This document shows, one piece after another, positions 1 to 7,495 of a DNA stretch of 64,000 nucleotides (position 1 is its first letter; each line of letters begins with the position of its first letter). The notes under the pieces are model-generated. The model ran no database searches. It was not told the origin of the DNA and saw only the letters and a list, made by a program, of their open reading frames with translations. The stretch lies in the NCBI RefSeq assembly GCF_009932395.1, contig NZ_LSRS01000003.1, positions 468,406 to 532,405 of the forward strand. The letters run 5' to 3'. Source of the DNA: Sporotomaculum syntrophicum (GTDB lineage Bacteria; Bacillota; Desulfotomaculia; Desulfotomaculales; Desulfallaceae). The position numbers and the translations under genes were made by a program.

Positions 1-555
1 ATAAACGTCTATAAGTGATAGCTGGAAAAAGAATCTGTCCATACCCTCAATATAGCCATACTTTAGATCCATTTGCCAGTGTTGGTTCGAGGCAGTTACT
101 TTCTCTCGCTTTGCCAGCTTTATCGGGCGGTTTAGGTATATTTTTCTCTGAGGGCGCAATACATTAAGTTCTTTACAGAGCCTATATGTTTTCTTGTGGT
201 TTATGACAAGCTGGTAATCTTCTTTTAGGGTTGCGTTAATTTTTTTATAACCGTAAGGGAAACCATCTCCGGTAACTATTTCTTTAATGTATTGCTTAAT
301 CAATTCGTTAGAAATTTGCTCACCTTCTAGGTTTAGTGAGTACTTTGATATCTTACGCCCCGGTTTATTTTGGGGTAATTCCTTAACGGCAGTTTTAGTT
401 TCTTTGATTTTATTATAGTAGGTGGATGAAGCCAGGCCGACAGAGCTAAGGACCAGAGAAGCTTTATAGCCCTTATCTATCCACCTTTTAGCTATAGCGA
501 CTCTGTCGGCTACCGAGGGTTTTGAATGTCTCTTAACTCTCTTAAAATAGCCAAC
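1..555 (-). CDS. IS3-family transposase OrfB (DDE integrase core), partial
   Basis: This frame is open from 555 down to the window edge and carries a helix-turn-helix-like region followed by a linker and the start of the DDE catalytic core. The segment WQMDLKYGYIEG near position 70 contains the first catalytic aspartate. The frame has no ATG at its beginning and lies in the -1 frame relative to orfA, overlapping its last 14 or so codons. That is the usual IS3 arrangement, in which OrfAB is made by programmed -1 frameshifting. I see no canonical A6 or A-AAA-AAG slippery heptamer in the overlap; the closest run is TTTTAAGA around 540-547. The C-terminal two thirds, with the second D and the E, are outside the window. 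Confidence 0.8.
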
Positions 556-821
556 TCAAGCTCTTTATCAGCAAGAAGACGTTTTAGCCTGTCATTCTCA
601 GTACTAATTTCTTTAAGCTGTTTTTCCATAGCTTTTTGACGTTCATCTTTTGCTTTTGGCAGTGTCTTTACGGAGCCGTTCTTGCGTTGTTTGTTTAACC
701 AAGTATGAATAGTATTAGCTGACATTTCATGCCTGCGGGCTACCAAGGCAACATTACCTGTTTCTTGACATTCTTTTATAATTAATTCTTTAAATTCATG
801 ACTATATTGCTTGTTTCTCAT
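510..821 (-). CDS. IS3-family transposase OrfA (HTH)
   Basis: A 103-residue protein of the HTH_Tnp_1 / IS3 OrfA type. Residues 1-55 carry the transposase helix-turn-helix: the EFKELIIKECQETGN start, a recognition-helix region around HEMSANTIHTWL, then basic residues. Residues 65-97 form a leucine-rich coiled coil (ENDRLKRLLADKELELAILREL) that in this family mediates multimerisation. It binds the element's terminal repeats and supplies the N-terminal part of the OrfAB transposase. The start is ATG at 821, just inside the terminal repeat. Length and layout are normal for the family. Confidence 0.9.
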   Translation of the reverse strand: MRNKQYSHEFKELIIKECQETGNVALVARRHEMSANTIHTWLNKQRKNGSVKTLPKAKDERQKAMEKQLKEISTENDRLKRLLADKELELAILRELRDIQNPR

Positions 822-944
822 TAGAACCTACCCCCTGATAATATATTAATGTATTACACGTAGTTTCTCCAATTCTATTAGGGGGCTATATAGGACAGAA
901 TTACAGCATACAGGTTTATTACAATAAACCCAGGGGGCGTGTCT

Positions 945-1025
945 ATGAATAAATTAAAGCTTTTCGATGCTGAATATAAATTGTTGGATATTGCGCCTCA
1001 AAACTTTTTTCCAATGTGGTTATAA
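945..1025 (+). pseudogene. truncated BlaI/MecI-like regulator start
   Basis: A 26-codon frame with an AGGGGG ribosome site 7 bases before the ATG. Its first 16 residues (MNKLKLFDAEYKLLDI) resemble the N-terminus of BlaI/MecI/CopY-type winged-helix repressors, where an LFDAEYKxMDIVW-like stretch is common. After that the similarity stops and the frame ends at a TAA, so no DNA-binding domain remains. The IS3 end is only about 50 bases upstream. I read it as the surviving start of a deleted regulator gene. The match is from memory of the family and short, so it could be coincidental. Confidence 0.4.
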
Positions 1026-1214
1026 TAATATTTGTATATTTGAAGTGATTGATAATGAGTTAAAAGTGAATGTTGGTGCATAGATATCTCCCGGTAGCTT
1101 CTATTGTAGAGGTTCACACACAGCTTAAGGTTATAAGCGCTTATGTTTACGCATAATAATCCGAGAACTACCCGGCACACGGTACAAGCGCATTAATTGC
1201 CTGGAGGGATAGTA

Positions 1215-1454
1215 ATGTATCATAAAGGATATAACTTTATCGACCCTTTACTGACTGAAGCACTCACAAATTTGCAAATTGCTCAAAACCAATTTGACAA
1301 CGCCAGCACTCCGGCTATGGTAGACATAGCAATCTATGAATTATTAGCTGCCGAAATGCACCTGAGAGCTGTATTTAAAAAAGTGCGCAATGACGACAAT
1401 TGGCTTGAACATAGGCATGGAAGCGACAATTTCGAAGGAACTTGCTATTATTAA
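1215..1454 (+). CDS. DUF2508-like small protein (YaaL type)
   Basis: A 79-residue soluble protein. I chose ATG 1215, which follows CTGGAGGGATAGTA, rather than the GTG-type start six codons upstream. The middle section (TEALTNLQIAQNQFDN, then MVDIAIYELLAAEMHLRAVFKKVR) matches the pattern of DUF2508/YaaL proteins, in which a helical hairpin carries a 'D(F/I)AIYxLxAAEKxYxxLLKxA' signature. Those proteins are small and uncharacterised and are often near recombination genes in Firmicutes. Here the next gene downstream is the selenoprotein at 1538, 83 bases away. No function can be assigned. Confidence 0.6.
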   Translation: MYHKGYNFIDPLLTEALTNLQIAQNQFDNASTPAMVDIAIYELLAAEMHLRAVFKKVRNDDNWLEHRHGSDNFEGTCYY

Positions 1455-1537
1455 TAGAATAATAATAATTGTAAATGACCTGCACATTAAATAATAAATG
1501 TGATTGCTTGAATGTTGCTTTAAAGGGGGTCAAATTT

Positions 1538-1882
1538 TTGAAGGATGTCGTTTTGTATACCACGAAAACCTGACCGCATTGTACAACGGCGAAGAAGTTT
1601 CTTGCCCAAAACAAAATTTACTATATTGAAAAGGATATTAATACTGATGCCCAAGCGGCCTCCGATTTAATGAGTAAAGGTATAATGGCAGTACCGTCCT
1701 TTAAAATTGGCGAGGATATGGTGGTTGGTTTTGACCGGGCAAAAATCCTGGAGCTGGTCGATCATCGTTTAATTGAATGTGAAGAATGCGGGGCCAAGCT
1801 GCGTGTGCCAATCGATAAGGGTAATCTTAAGGTTACTTGTCCAAAGTGCAAGCACGTTTTTGATATGATACCGCAAAAATAG
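1538..1882 (+). CDS. glutaredoxin-like selenoprotein with C-terminal zinc ribbon (in-frame UGA = Sec)
   Basis: Reading from TTG 1538 (AGGGGG site 8 bases upstream), the frame runs to the TAA at 1882 with one internal TGA at 1571-1573. Around it the translation is YTTKT-U-PHCTTAKKFL, so the TGA replaces the first cysteine of the glutaredoxin/thioredoxin-fold CPxC motif (U12, C15). The rest of the fold follows: a central strand, then the cis-proline motif VPSF (P53) and GFDRAKILELV. Residues 81-104 form a CxxC...CxxC zinc ribbon of MJ0042-like style fused to the end. The product would be 114 residues. A small hairpin (AAGA-AGTT-TCTT, 1592-1603) lies about 20 bases past the UGA with G in its apical loop, as in bacterial SECIS elements. 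selA and selB are in this window, so Sec insertion is plausible. Function is inferred as a thiol/selenol redox protein. Ordinary gene callers would report only the last 70 codons from ATG 1670. Confidence 0.85.
1592..1603 (+). promoter_or_regulatory. candidate bacterial SECIS hairpin
   Basis: Inside the selenoprotein frame, 18 bases after the TGA ends, AAGA and TCTT can pair around the loop AGTT. A G in the first two loop positions, with the loop 16-37 bases from the UGA, is the loose consensus for bacterial SECIS elements. The stem is short and A/T-rich; a second fold (CCG 1574-1576 with CGG 1587-1589) is also possible. Structure inference only. Confidence 0.4.
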
Positions 1883-1962
1883 AAATGCAAGCCTCTTAGC
1901 ACAATGGTGCGCAATGAGGAATGGATATACTATTGGCAATCATAATGAAAGGGGATTGAATT

Positions 1963-2022
1963 ATGTACAAAACAATGGATATTGCAGTCATTGTATATAA
2001 CAGGGAGGTGTGTGTAAGGTAA
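1963..2022 (+). CDS. possible 19-residue leader peptide upstream of rsgA
   Basis: A 20-codon frame starting ATG after AAAGGGGATTGAATT. Its last codons run into a strong hairpin (GGGAGG 2003-2008 with CCTCCC 2038-2043, extended by TGTGT/ACACA), about 40 bases before the rsgA start. The arrangement resembles a translated leader, but the peptide has no recognisable content and may be chance. Confidence 0.25.
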   Translation: MYKTMDIAVIVYNREVCVR

Positions 2023-2043
2023 AATAAACACATAAAGCCTCCC
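2003..2043 (+). promoter_or_regulatory. hairpin in the rsgA leader
   Basis: GGGAGG and CCTCCC pair, with an inner TGTGT/ACACA helix. No U-run follows the stem, so it is more likely a leader or processing structure than an intrinsic terminator. Confidence 0.4.
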
Positions 2044-2084
2044 AAAAGGTGATTATGAATATCATTTTTTAGGAGGAAATAATA

Positions 2085-3164
2085 TTGATAGATAATATTC
2101 TTAAAAAATATGGTGTAAGTGAACGTTTTATACAAGAGGCAACTCTATATCCAAATTTGGTCATCGGCCGAATTTGTTTGCAATACAAGGATTTATACCA
2201 GGCAGTTACCTGCCAAGGGGAAGTTGTGGCGGAAATATCCGGCAAGTTACGATATGCAGCTGCCAGCTTATCCGATTATCCCGCGGTGGGTGATTTTGTA
2301 ATGCTTGATCGCAGCGATAATAAAAATGGAAACGCGATTATTCAACATGTTCTAACCAGAAAAAGTTCCTTTGAGCGTAAGGCGGTAGGAATGGAGAATG
2401 ATGTTCAGGTAGTTGCCGCAAATATTGATACGGTATTTATTTGCATGGCGCTGAATAACGACTACAATCTGCGCCGGTTGGAGCGTTACCTTTCTATAGC
2501 GTGGGACAGCTGCGCTATTCCCGTAGTTGTGCTGACCAAATCTGATATTTGCCATAACTTACAGGAGAAGTTAACACAGGTTGCATCTGTGGCAATTGGT
2601 GTAGATGTATTGGTCACGTCGGCTATGTCGGAGGACGGGTATAAAAGTATCCTGTCGTATGTTCAGCCCGGTAAAACCGTAGCTTTTATTGGCTCCTCAG
2701 GTGTAGGCAAATCCACATTAATTAATCGCTTGGCAGGCAGAGAGATTTTGCATACCAGCGAAATCCGCAGAGATGGTAAAGGCAGGCATACCACTACACG
2801 GAGACAATTACTGGTTCTCCAAAATGGTGGAATTGTTATTGATACACCCGGAATGAGAGAGCTGGGCTTTGAAAACGCTGATTTATCAAGGGCATTTGCA
2901 GATATTGATATGCTTGCTGAGCAGTGTAAATTCCGTGACTGTTCTCACCAGAGTGAACCGGGGTGTGCGGTGCAAAAGGCTATCCAGAATGGTGAACTTA
3001 TGGAGCAAAGATTGGCAAGCTACCTAAAGCTTAAAAAAGAAGCGAAGTACGACGGGCTAAACTCAAAGCAAATTGAAGCAGAAAAAATAAACACTATGTT
3101 TTCAACCATGGGCGGTATAAAAAACGCCAGGAAATTTATCAAAGCAAAAAGCAAAAAAAGATAA
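2085..3164 (+). CDS. rsgA: ribosome small-subunit GTPase RsgA (YjeQ/EngC)
   Basis: A 359-residue circularly permuted GTPase that binds the 30S subunit and checks its late maturation. An N-terminal OB-like domain (about 25-100) is followed by the permuted G motifs: TKSD at 151-154 (G4), GSSGVGKS at 203-210 (G1/P-loop) and DTPG at 253-256 (G3). A zinc site follows with C281, C286, H288 and C294. The start is TTG 2085, placed correctly after AGGAGGAAATAATA. Length is slightly above the usual 290-350. A bidirectional terminator follows directly. It stands as a single gene downstream of the selenoprotein. Confidence 0.93.
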   Translation: MIDNILKKYGVSERFIQEATLYPNLVIGRICLQYKDLYQAVTCQGEVVAEISGKLRYAAASLSDYPAVGDFVMLDRSDNKNGNAIIQHVLTRKSSFERKAVGMENDVQVVAANIDTVFICMALNNDYNLRRLERYLSIAWDSCAIPVVVLTKSDICHNLQEKLTQVASVAIGVDVLVTSAMSEDGYKSILSYVQPGKTVAFIGSSGVGKSTLINRLAGREILHTSEIRRDGKGRHTTTRRQLLVLQNGGIVIDTPGMRELGFENADLSRAFADIDMLAEQCKFRDCSHQSEPGCAVQKAIQNGELMEQRLASYLKLKKEAKYDGLNSKQIEAEKINTMFSTMGGIKNARKFIKAKSKKR

Positions 3165-3173
3165 CGATGTAAA

Positions 3174-3206
3174 AAGGCCAGGAAGTCTAACTGATTTCCT
3201 GGCCTT
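3174..3206. terminator. bidirectional terminator between rsgA and the convergent hydrolase gene
   Basis: An 11-bp stem AAGGCCAGGAA / TTCCTGGCCTT with flanking A and T runs on both strands. It can serve both the plus-strand rsgA and the minus-strand metallo-hydrolase. Confidence 0.8.
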
Positions 3207-3235
3207 CTTCTCTAATACATACAAAAAAAGTTTGT

Positions 3236-3874
3236 TTATTTAGAATTTAATTCAAGCATGATGACCTTTGGAGCAGCGGAAACTTTTTCAGCCTTTAATG
3301 TAAGCTCCTGGTTCACCTGGTAACCGGGGTAGTATTTAATAAATTCGTCAGGTGTACTGATAGGAAAATCAATATAATTAGTTTTGTAATGCATTGGTAT
3401 TACGTAATTTGGTTTAAGTTGCTCAACAACTTTAACGGCATCCTCTGCGCCAATGGTAAAGTAACCTCCCACAGGAATAAACAGAACATCTGTGCTACCA
3501 ATTTGTTTAACCTGTTCCGGGTCAAGGATGTGGCCAAGGTCTCCCAGATGACAAGCTCTTAAACCCTCTGCTTCAATAATGAATATAATATTACTACCCC
3601 TTTGCTTTCCTTGCCTGGTATCATGATAAGATGGAATACCCGTAATATTAATATCATTAAATGCATATTGGCCTACTGCCTTAACAGCAACCGGATTCCC
3701 GGGCACAAGTTGGACAGCATTGTGATCAGAATGCTGGTGGCTTACCGTAACAATATCTGCAGTTAATTGGGGCTGTGGGTAGCCAACATTTTTATCAAAC
3801 GGGTCAGTAATAATTCTTTTACCATTGGAGAGTGTCAAACTAAAACAGGCATGCCCCAACCATTGGATTTGCAT
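3236..3874 (-). CDS. metal-dependent hydrolase, UPF0173 (metallo-beta-lactamase fold)
   Basis: A 212-residue protein of the UlaG-like/UPF0173 family. It opens with MQIQWLGHACF and has the metal motif SHQHSDHN (about residues 62-69), a later GDLGH and a C-terminal PMHYKT. These are the metal-binding histidines and aspartates expected for the lactamase fold with two metal ions. The substrate of the family is not settled. The start at ATG 3874 follows AAGGAGGTTAAAATA; the longer frame upstream lacks a ribosome site. It is soluble and appears to be transcribed alone, ending at the shared terminator. Confidence 0.88.
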   Translation of the reverse strand: MQIQWLGHACFSLTLSNGKRIITDPFDKNVGYPQPQLTADIVTVSHQHSDHNAVQLVPGNPVAVKAVGQYAFNDINITGIPSYHDTRQGKQRGSNIIFIIEAEGLRACHLGDLGHILDPEQVKQIGSTDVLFIPVGGYFTIGAEDAVKVVEQLKPNYVIPMHYKTNYIDFPISTPDEFIKYYPGYQVNQELTLKAEKVSAAPKVIMLELNSK

Positions 3875-3967
3875 TATTTTAACCTCCTTTATATGGCAAT
3901 ATATGCTTATTATACAATAATTAAACAACCAGCACCAGCCGGCAAGAAACCTGCCTAGCAGCAGATG

Positions 3968-6421
3968 CTATGAACTTGCATCCTGTCTATCCTTGTCGTC
4001 TTGATCATCCGAGTAGGCTTCATGATAGGCCCGCAGTTTGGCAATAACCCGGCCGTGCACGGATTGCGCCGGGTAGACGTCATCCCGGCCCGCCTCGCCG
4101 GCAGCGACGCCGGTGAGCAGTTCAATCCCTTCATCCACACTGGTGATTGCATAAATGTGGAATTTACCTTCCCCCACAGCGGCAACCACCTCTTCATTTA
4201 ACTGCAGATCCTTAACATTCCGGCTGGGTATGATGACACCCTGCCGGCCGGTAAGGCCTTTGATTTTGCAAACCTCGAAAAACCCTTCGATTTTTTCGTT
4301 AACCCCACCGATGGGCTGAATTTCTCCTTTTTGGTTTACCGAGCCCGTGACGGCAAGGTCCTGGCGCAGCGGCAGCTCCGCCAGGCTGGACAGAATCGCG
4401 TACAGTTCCGCACTGGAAGCACTGTCGCCGTCCACACCGTCGTAGAGCTGTTCAAAGGTCAGGCTGGCCGTGACGGATAGCGGCGTATTCTGAGCATATT
4501 TATGACCCAAATAGCTGCTAAGAATGAGCACCCCTTTGCTATGGCTGGCACCGCTCATCCTGGTTTCCCGCTCGATATTAATCACGCCCTCCCGGCCTAG
4601 ATAAGTGTTGGCGGTAATGCGGGACGGCTTGCCGAAGGCATATTCCCCTGCTCCCATTACGGCCAGGCCATTTACTTGACCCACTTTCGCCCCGTCCGTA
4701 TCGATGAGATATATTCCTTCCTTGAACATTTCCTGGATACGTTCTTCATAGATGTTGGCCCGGTAGCGTTTTTCCGCGATGGCTTGTCGAACATGGTCAG
4801 CATCTATAATTGCTGCCCCTTCCATTGCCGCCCAGGAATCAGCCTCGTAAATGATATCTACGATTTGGTTGAAACGGGCGGTAAACTTGGTTTGACTACC
4901 GCTTAACCTTGATGTATATTCGATCACCCGGGCCACCGCGGCGCGAGTGAATTCCCTGAGCTTTTCTTTTTTAACGGTGGCACTGATAAAGGCGGCCAGT
5001 TTGCCGATATTATCCGATGTATTATCCATTTGCACGTCGAAGTCTGCGTGAATTTTAAACAGTTTGCGGAAATCCTCGTCGTATTGATACATTAGATGGT
5101 ACAAATAAGGACTACCCAGCATAATGACCTTTACGTCCACCGGGATAGCTTGAGGCTTCAAAGAAGCCATGGCAATCAGGCCGTATTGTTCGCCCAGGCT
5201 TTCAATAGACAGTTTTTTCGTTTTCAAGGTCCGTTTCATCGCTTCCCAAACCCCGGGATTCATCAGCACATCCTTGGCATTTACGATCAAGTACCCGCCG
5301 TTGGCCAAATGGAAGGCCCCGGCCTTGATCATGGTGAAATCGGTGCTCACTACACCCATGCGGCTGGAATATTCCACGCGACCGCACAGGTTGTAATAAT
5401 TGGGGTTGGTCTCAACGATAACCGGCGCGCCCTCACAGTTGCGGTTGTTCACCAGCAAGTTAATTGCATGGCGTTCTTCCACTTTTTCTCTGGTAGTTTT
5501 ACCGAACATAACCATCTGCCCTTGTTCTTCGCTGGATGAAGTTCGTTTAAAGTCCTTAACATTCTTCACCACATCCTGCTTCAAGGCTTCCAGGTATTTG
5601 ATCACCTCGGGATTATCCCGGTATTTTTCCTGCAGTTCCTCGATCAGGTTACCTACGACAAATAGCGCCACCTTTTTGACCAGTGCGCGGATCTTGTCCT
5701 TCGCTTCCCGCTCCTCGAGCTGCGCTTGCCGTACCTCGGCTATGGTTAGCTCCTGCACCGCCTGCAGGTTAGCTTTGATTATCTCTTTCTGCTCTTCGTC
5801 GAGTTTATCAAATTCTTCCTCTGAAACCGGCTCGCCATTCAGCAGCGGCACCAGCATATAGCCGGTATTAGACCACCTGATGGTTATTGATAGCGCTTTA
5901 GCCTTTTCAGCCAGGGCCTCCTGCTTGGCGATCTGTTGTTCCTGAAAGGCTTTCCTGATGGCCGCTCTTTTCCGTTCAAAATCCTCGCTGCTCAAGGCTT
6001 CAGGTAAATCATTGCGCAGGTTGTCCAGCAGTTCCTTCATATCCTGGCGGAAGGCCTCGCCTGTACCCGCCGGTAAACTGATGGCAATAGGCTGGCTGCT
6101 GTCTTCAAAATTATTGACATAGCACCAGTCCCGGGGCACGGGCTGCCCTTTGGCCAGCTTGTGCACCACCTGTTTGGCGTAGGTTAATTTCCCTGTTCCC
6201 ACCATGCCGGAAACAAAAATATTATAGCCAGGTTTTTTTGTATGCAGGCCGAACTCCATAGCCTTCACCGCACGCTCCTGGCCGATCATCCCTTCCAGGG
6301 GAGCGACGGTGGCAGTTGTTTCGAAGTCCAGGTATTCTTCTTTACAAGAAAAGCGAAGCTGTTCTAGACCTAATTCCATTATGGGCAGCAGTTCGATTTG
6401 GTTTTTTTCTTCCTTTGACAT
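3968..6421 (-). CDS. Lon-like ATP-dependent protease (AAA_32 plus Lon_C)
   Basis: An 817-residue soluble protease of the LonB-like family lacking the classical Lon N-domain. The Walker A region is GMVGTGK (72-78). A long coiled-coil insertion follows at roughly residues 130-270, then an AAA lid and the peptidase domain. The Ser-Lys dyad is S667 (in DGDSASSAE) and K710 (in GGVNEK). Their spacing of 43 residues equals that of Escherichia coli Lon, S679/K722. The expected role is degradation of unfolded or regulatory proteins. The start ATG 6421 follows GGAGTGAAACTAA. The G+C-rich coding differs from the AT-rich flanking DNA. It stands as a single transcription unit. Confidence 0.9.
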   Translation of the reverse strand: MSKEEKNQIELLPIMELGLEQLRFSCKEEYLDFETTATVAPLEGMIGQERAVKAMEFGLHTKKPGYNIFVSGMVGTGKLTYAKQVVHKLAKGQPVPRDWCYVNNFEDSSQPIAISLPAGTGEAFRQDMKELLDNLRNDLPEALSSEDFERKRAAIRKAFQEQQIAKQEALAEKAKALSITIRWSNTGYMLVPLLNGEPVSEEEFDKLDEEQKEIIKANLQAVQELTIAEVRQAQLEEREAKDKIRALVKKVALFVVGNLIEELQEKYRDNPEVIKYLEALKQDVVKNVKDFKRTSSSEEQGQMVMFGKTTREKVEERHAINLLVNNRNCEGAPVIVETNPNYYNLCGRVEYSSRMGVVSTDFTMIKAGAFHLANGGYLIVNAKDVLMNPGVWEAMKRTLKTKKLSIESLGEQYGLIAMASLKPQAIPVDVKVIMLGSPYLYHLMYQYDEDFRKLFKIHADFDVQMDNTSDNIGKLAAFISATVKKEKLREFTRAAVARVIEYTSRLSGSQTKFTARFNQIVDIIYEADSWAAMEGAAIIDADHVRQAIAEKRYRANIYEERIQEMFKEGIYLIDTDGAKVGQVNGLAVMGAGEYAFGKPSRITANTYLGREGVINIERETRMSGASHSKGVLILSSYLGHKYAQNTPLSVTASLTFEQLYDGVDGDSASSAELYAILSSLAELPLRQDLAVTGSVNQKGEIQPIGGVNEKIEGFFEVCKIKGLTGRQGVIIPSRNVKDLQLNEEVVAAVGEGKFHIYAITSVDEGIELLTGVAAGEAGRDDVYPAQSVHGRVIAKLRAYHEAYSDDQDDKDRQDASS

Positions 6422-6926
6422 TTAGTTTCACTCCAATTTAAAATGCTGTTTGTTATGCAAAATAATGTCACCCATACTACATTTTAACTTATTTCCGCTA
6501 ATCTGTCTGTCTTGTTTTGAGGAAACATTATAGTATATTAATTAGTATATAAAAACCACCAGTTAAAGAGTACATCTCTTTAGCTGATAGTCCATGTACA
6601 TTGACTATGATGCATGCGAAAATAATTTTATCATAAAATCCTTCTCATAATATATTATCAATAGCTATTTTAATACTTTTAATATTCAATTAAAATGGAA
6701 AGCAATGCTATCTTTAACCCTTGTTAATGAAGGCTGTAAGATTTAACATGGAATCTAAAATTAGTGCATTTTCGATTTAAGCCCGAGTCAATCGGGCTTA
6801 CAAATATTTTCAAGTAACATTTGGTCTACTTATTCGTTTTTAAAGGAAAAGGGATACACCTCACTATGGAGCATAGCCTTAAAGTCGAGGATATCCCAAC
6901 GATGTAGTAACCGGCAGGGAGAGAAG
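6422..6926. other. 500-bp AT-rich intergenic region with two RNA hairpins
   Basis: No credible coding frame. Two structures stand out: the palindrome AAGCCCGA-gtcaa-TCGGGCTT around 6779-6800 and the compound fold at 6851-6897 described separately. The region divides the divergent Lon-like and sigma-factor genes and must hold both promoters; I cannot place these with confidence. Confidence 0.6.
6851..6897 (+). ncRNA. structured leader of the sigma-factor gene (unassigned)
   Basis: GGGATA (6851-6856) pairs with TATCCC (6892-6897). Inside, CTC pairs with GAG, and an inner hairpin CTATG-gag-CATAG closes the tip. The fold ends about 45 bases before the start codon, where a riboswitch or regulatory leader would sit. 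It does not match the cores of the c-di-GMP, SAM, fluoride, guanidine or ZTP riboswitches as I remember them. Confidence 0.4.
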
Positions 6927-6941
6927 GTGTCAGGACTTGTG

Positions 6942-7478
6942 ATGACTGTTAATTATCTTAAGAAGGCTCAAGAAGGTGATATCAAATCAATTGAACAGAT
7001 TTGCATGGCCACTTGGGAACCTCTTTATCGTTTTATATATTTTAAAGTGCAAAACCGTGAGGAGGCAGAGGATATTACCCAGGAAACCTATGTTAAAACC
7101 CTGACTTATTTGCAAGAGCATAATATTTCCGTTCAAGATTTTCCGTGTTTTATGAAGACTGTAGCCTTAAATGTATTACGTGACCGTTGGCGCCAAAAGA
7201 AACGCCGGGGAGTACCGGTTAATTTTGATGAAATAAATCCACAAGAAACAGTTAATTTGGAACAGGACCAGCAAATTGCCATTACCCAGCGTATGCAAAT
7301 TGAAAATGCTTTAGCTAGATTAAACGCAAAGCAGCGTACCGTTCTTGATTTAAGAATTATTAAAGGTTACTCGGTAGCTGAGACAGCCAAGCTGGTAGGA
7401 AAAACAGAAGCTGCTGTCCGCACGGCTCAATACCGGGCTTTGCAGGCTTTGGCAAAGGTCCTGGATAGCAATGACTAG
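6942..7478 (+). CDS. ECF-type RNA polymerase sigma factor
   Basis: A 178-residue sigma-70 family protein. Region 2 (about 20-85) contains RFIYFKVQNREEAEDITQ, the usual sigma2.2-2.4 stretch. Region 4 (about 115-170) contains LNAKQRTVLDLRIIKGYSVAETA followed by the recognition helix GKTEAAVRTAQYRAL. There is no region 1 or 3, as in extracytoplasmic-function sigmas. I chose ATG 6942 because AGGA lies 6 bases before it; a GTG lies just before it and another at 6927. The next gene, 17 bases downstream, encodes a membrane protein with a cytoplasmic N-terminal part, fitting a sigma/anti-sigma pair. The signal sensed is unknown. Confidence 0.88.
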   Translation: MTVNYLKKAQEGDIKSIEQICMATWEPLYRFIYFKVQNREEAEDITQETYVKTLTYLQEHNISVQDFPCFMKTVALNVLRDRWRQKKRRGVPVNFDEINPQETVNLEQDQQIAITQRMQIENALARLNAKQRTVLDLRIIKGYSVAETAKLVGKTEAAVRTAQYRALQALAKVLDSND

Positions 7479-7495
7479 ATAAGGAGGGATGAAAA

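Larger units (their letters stand above)
1..897 (-). mobile_element. IS3-family insertion sequence, cut by the window start
   Basis: The element holds overlapping orfA and orfB on the minus strand. Its orfA-side end is visible: read on the minus strand from 897 it begins TGTCCTATATAGCCCCC, a TG-ended terminal repeat of the kind usual in IS3 elements, about 75 bases upstream of orfA. The other end lies outside the window, so target duplication and full length cannot be judged. orfA is intact and orfB is open as far as it can be read, so the element may be functional. Confidence 0.85.

Noticed and set aside
540-560. Canonical -1 frameshift heptamer in the IS3 orfA/orfB overlap
   Set aside because: No A-AAA-AAG-like heptamer fits the zero frame; only TTTTAAGA is present, so the shift site is unproven.
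998-1180. 60-codon minus-strand frame
   Set aside because: No ribosome site, low-complexity His/Tyr-rich content, and no family match.
1670-1882. 70-codon gene starting at ATG 1670
   Set aside because: It is only the 3' part of the selenoprotein; no ribosome site, and the glutaredoxin fold begins upstream.
5096-5539. 147-codon plus-strand frame inside the Lon-like gene
   Set aside because: Antisense shadow of a G+C-rich coding region.
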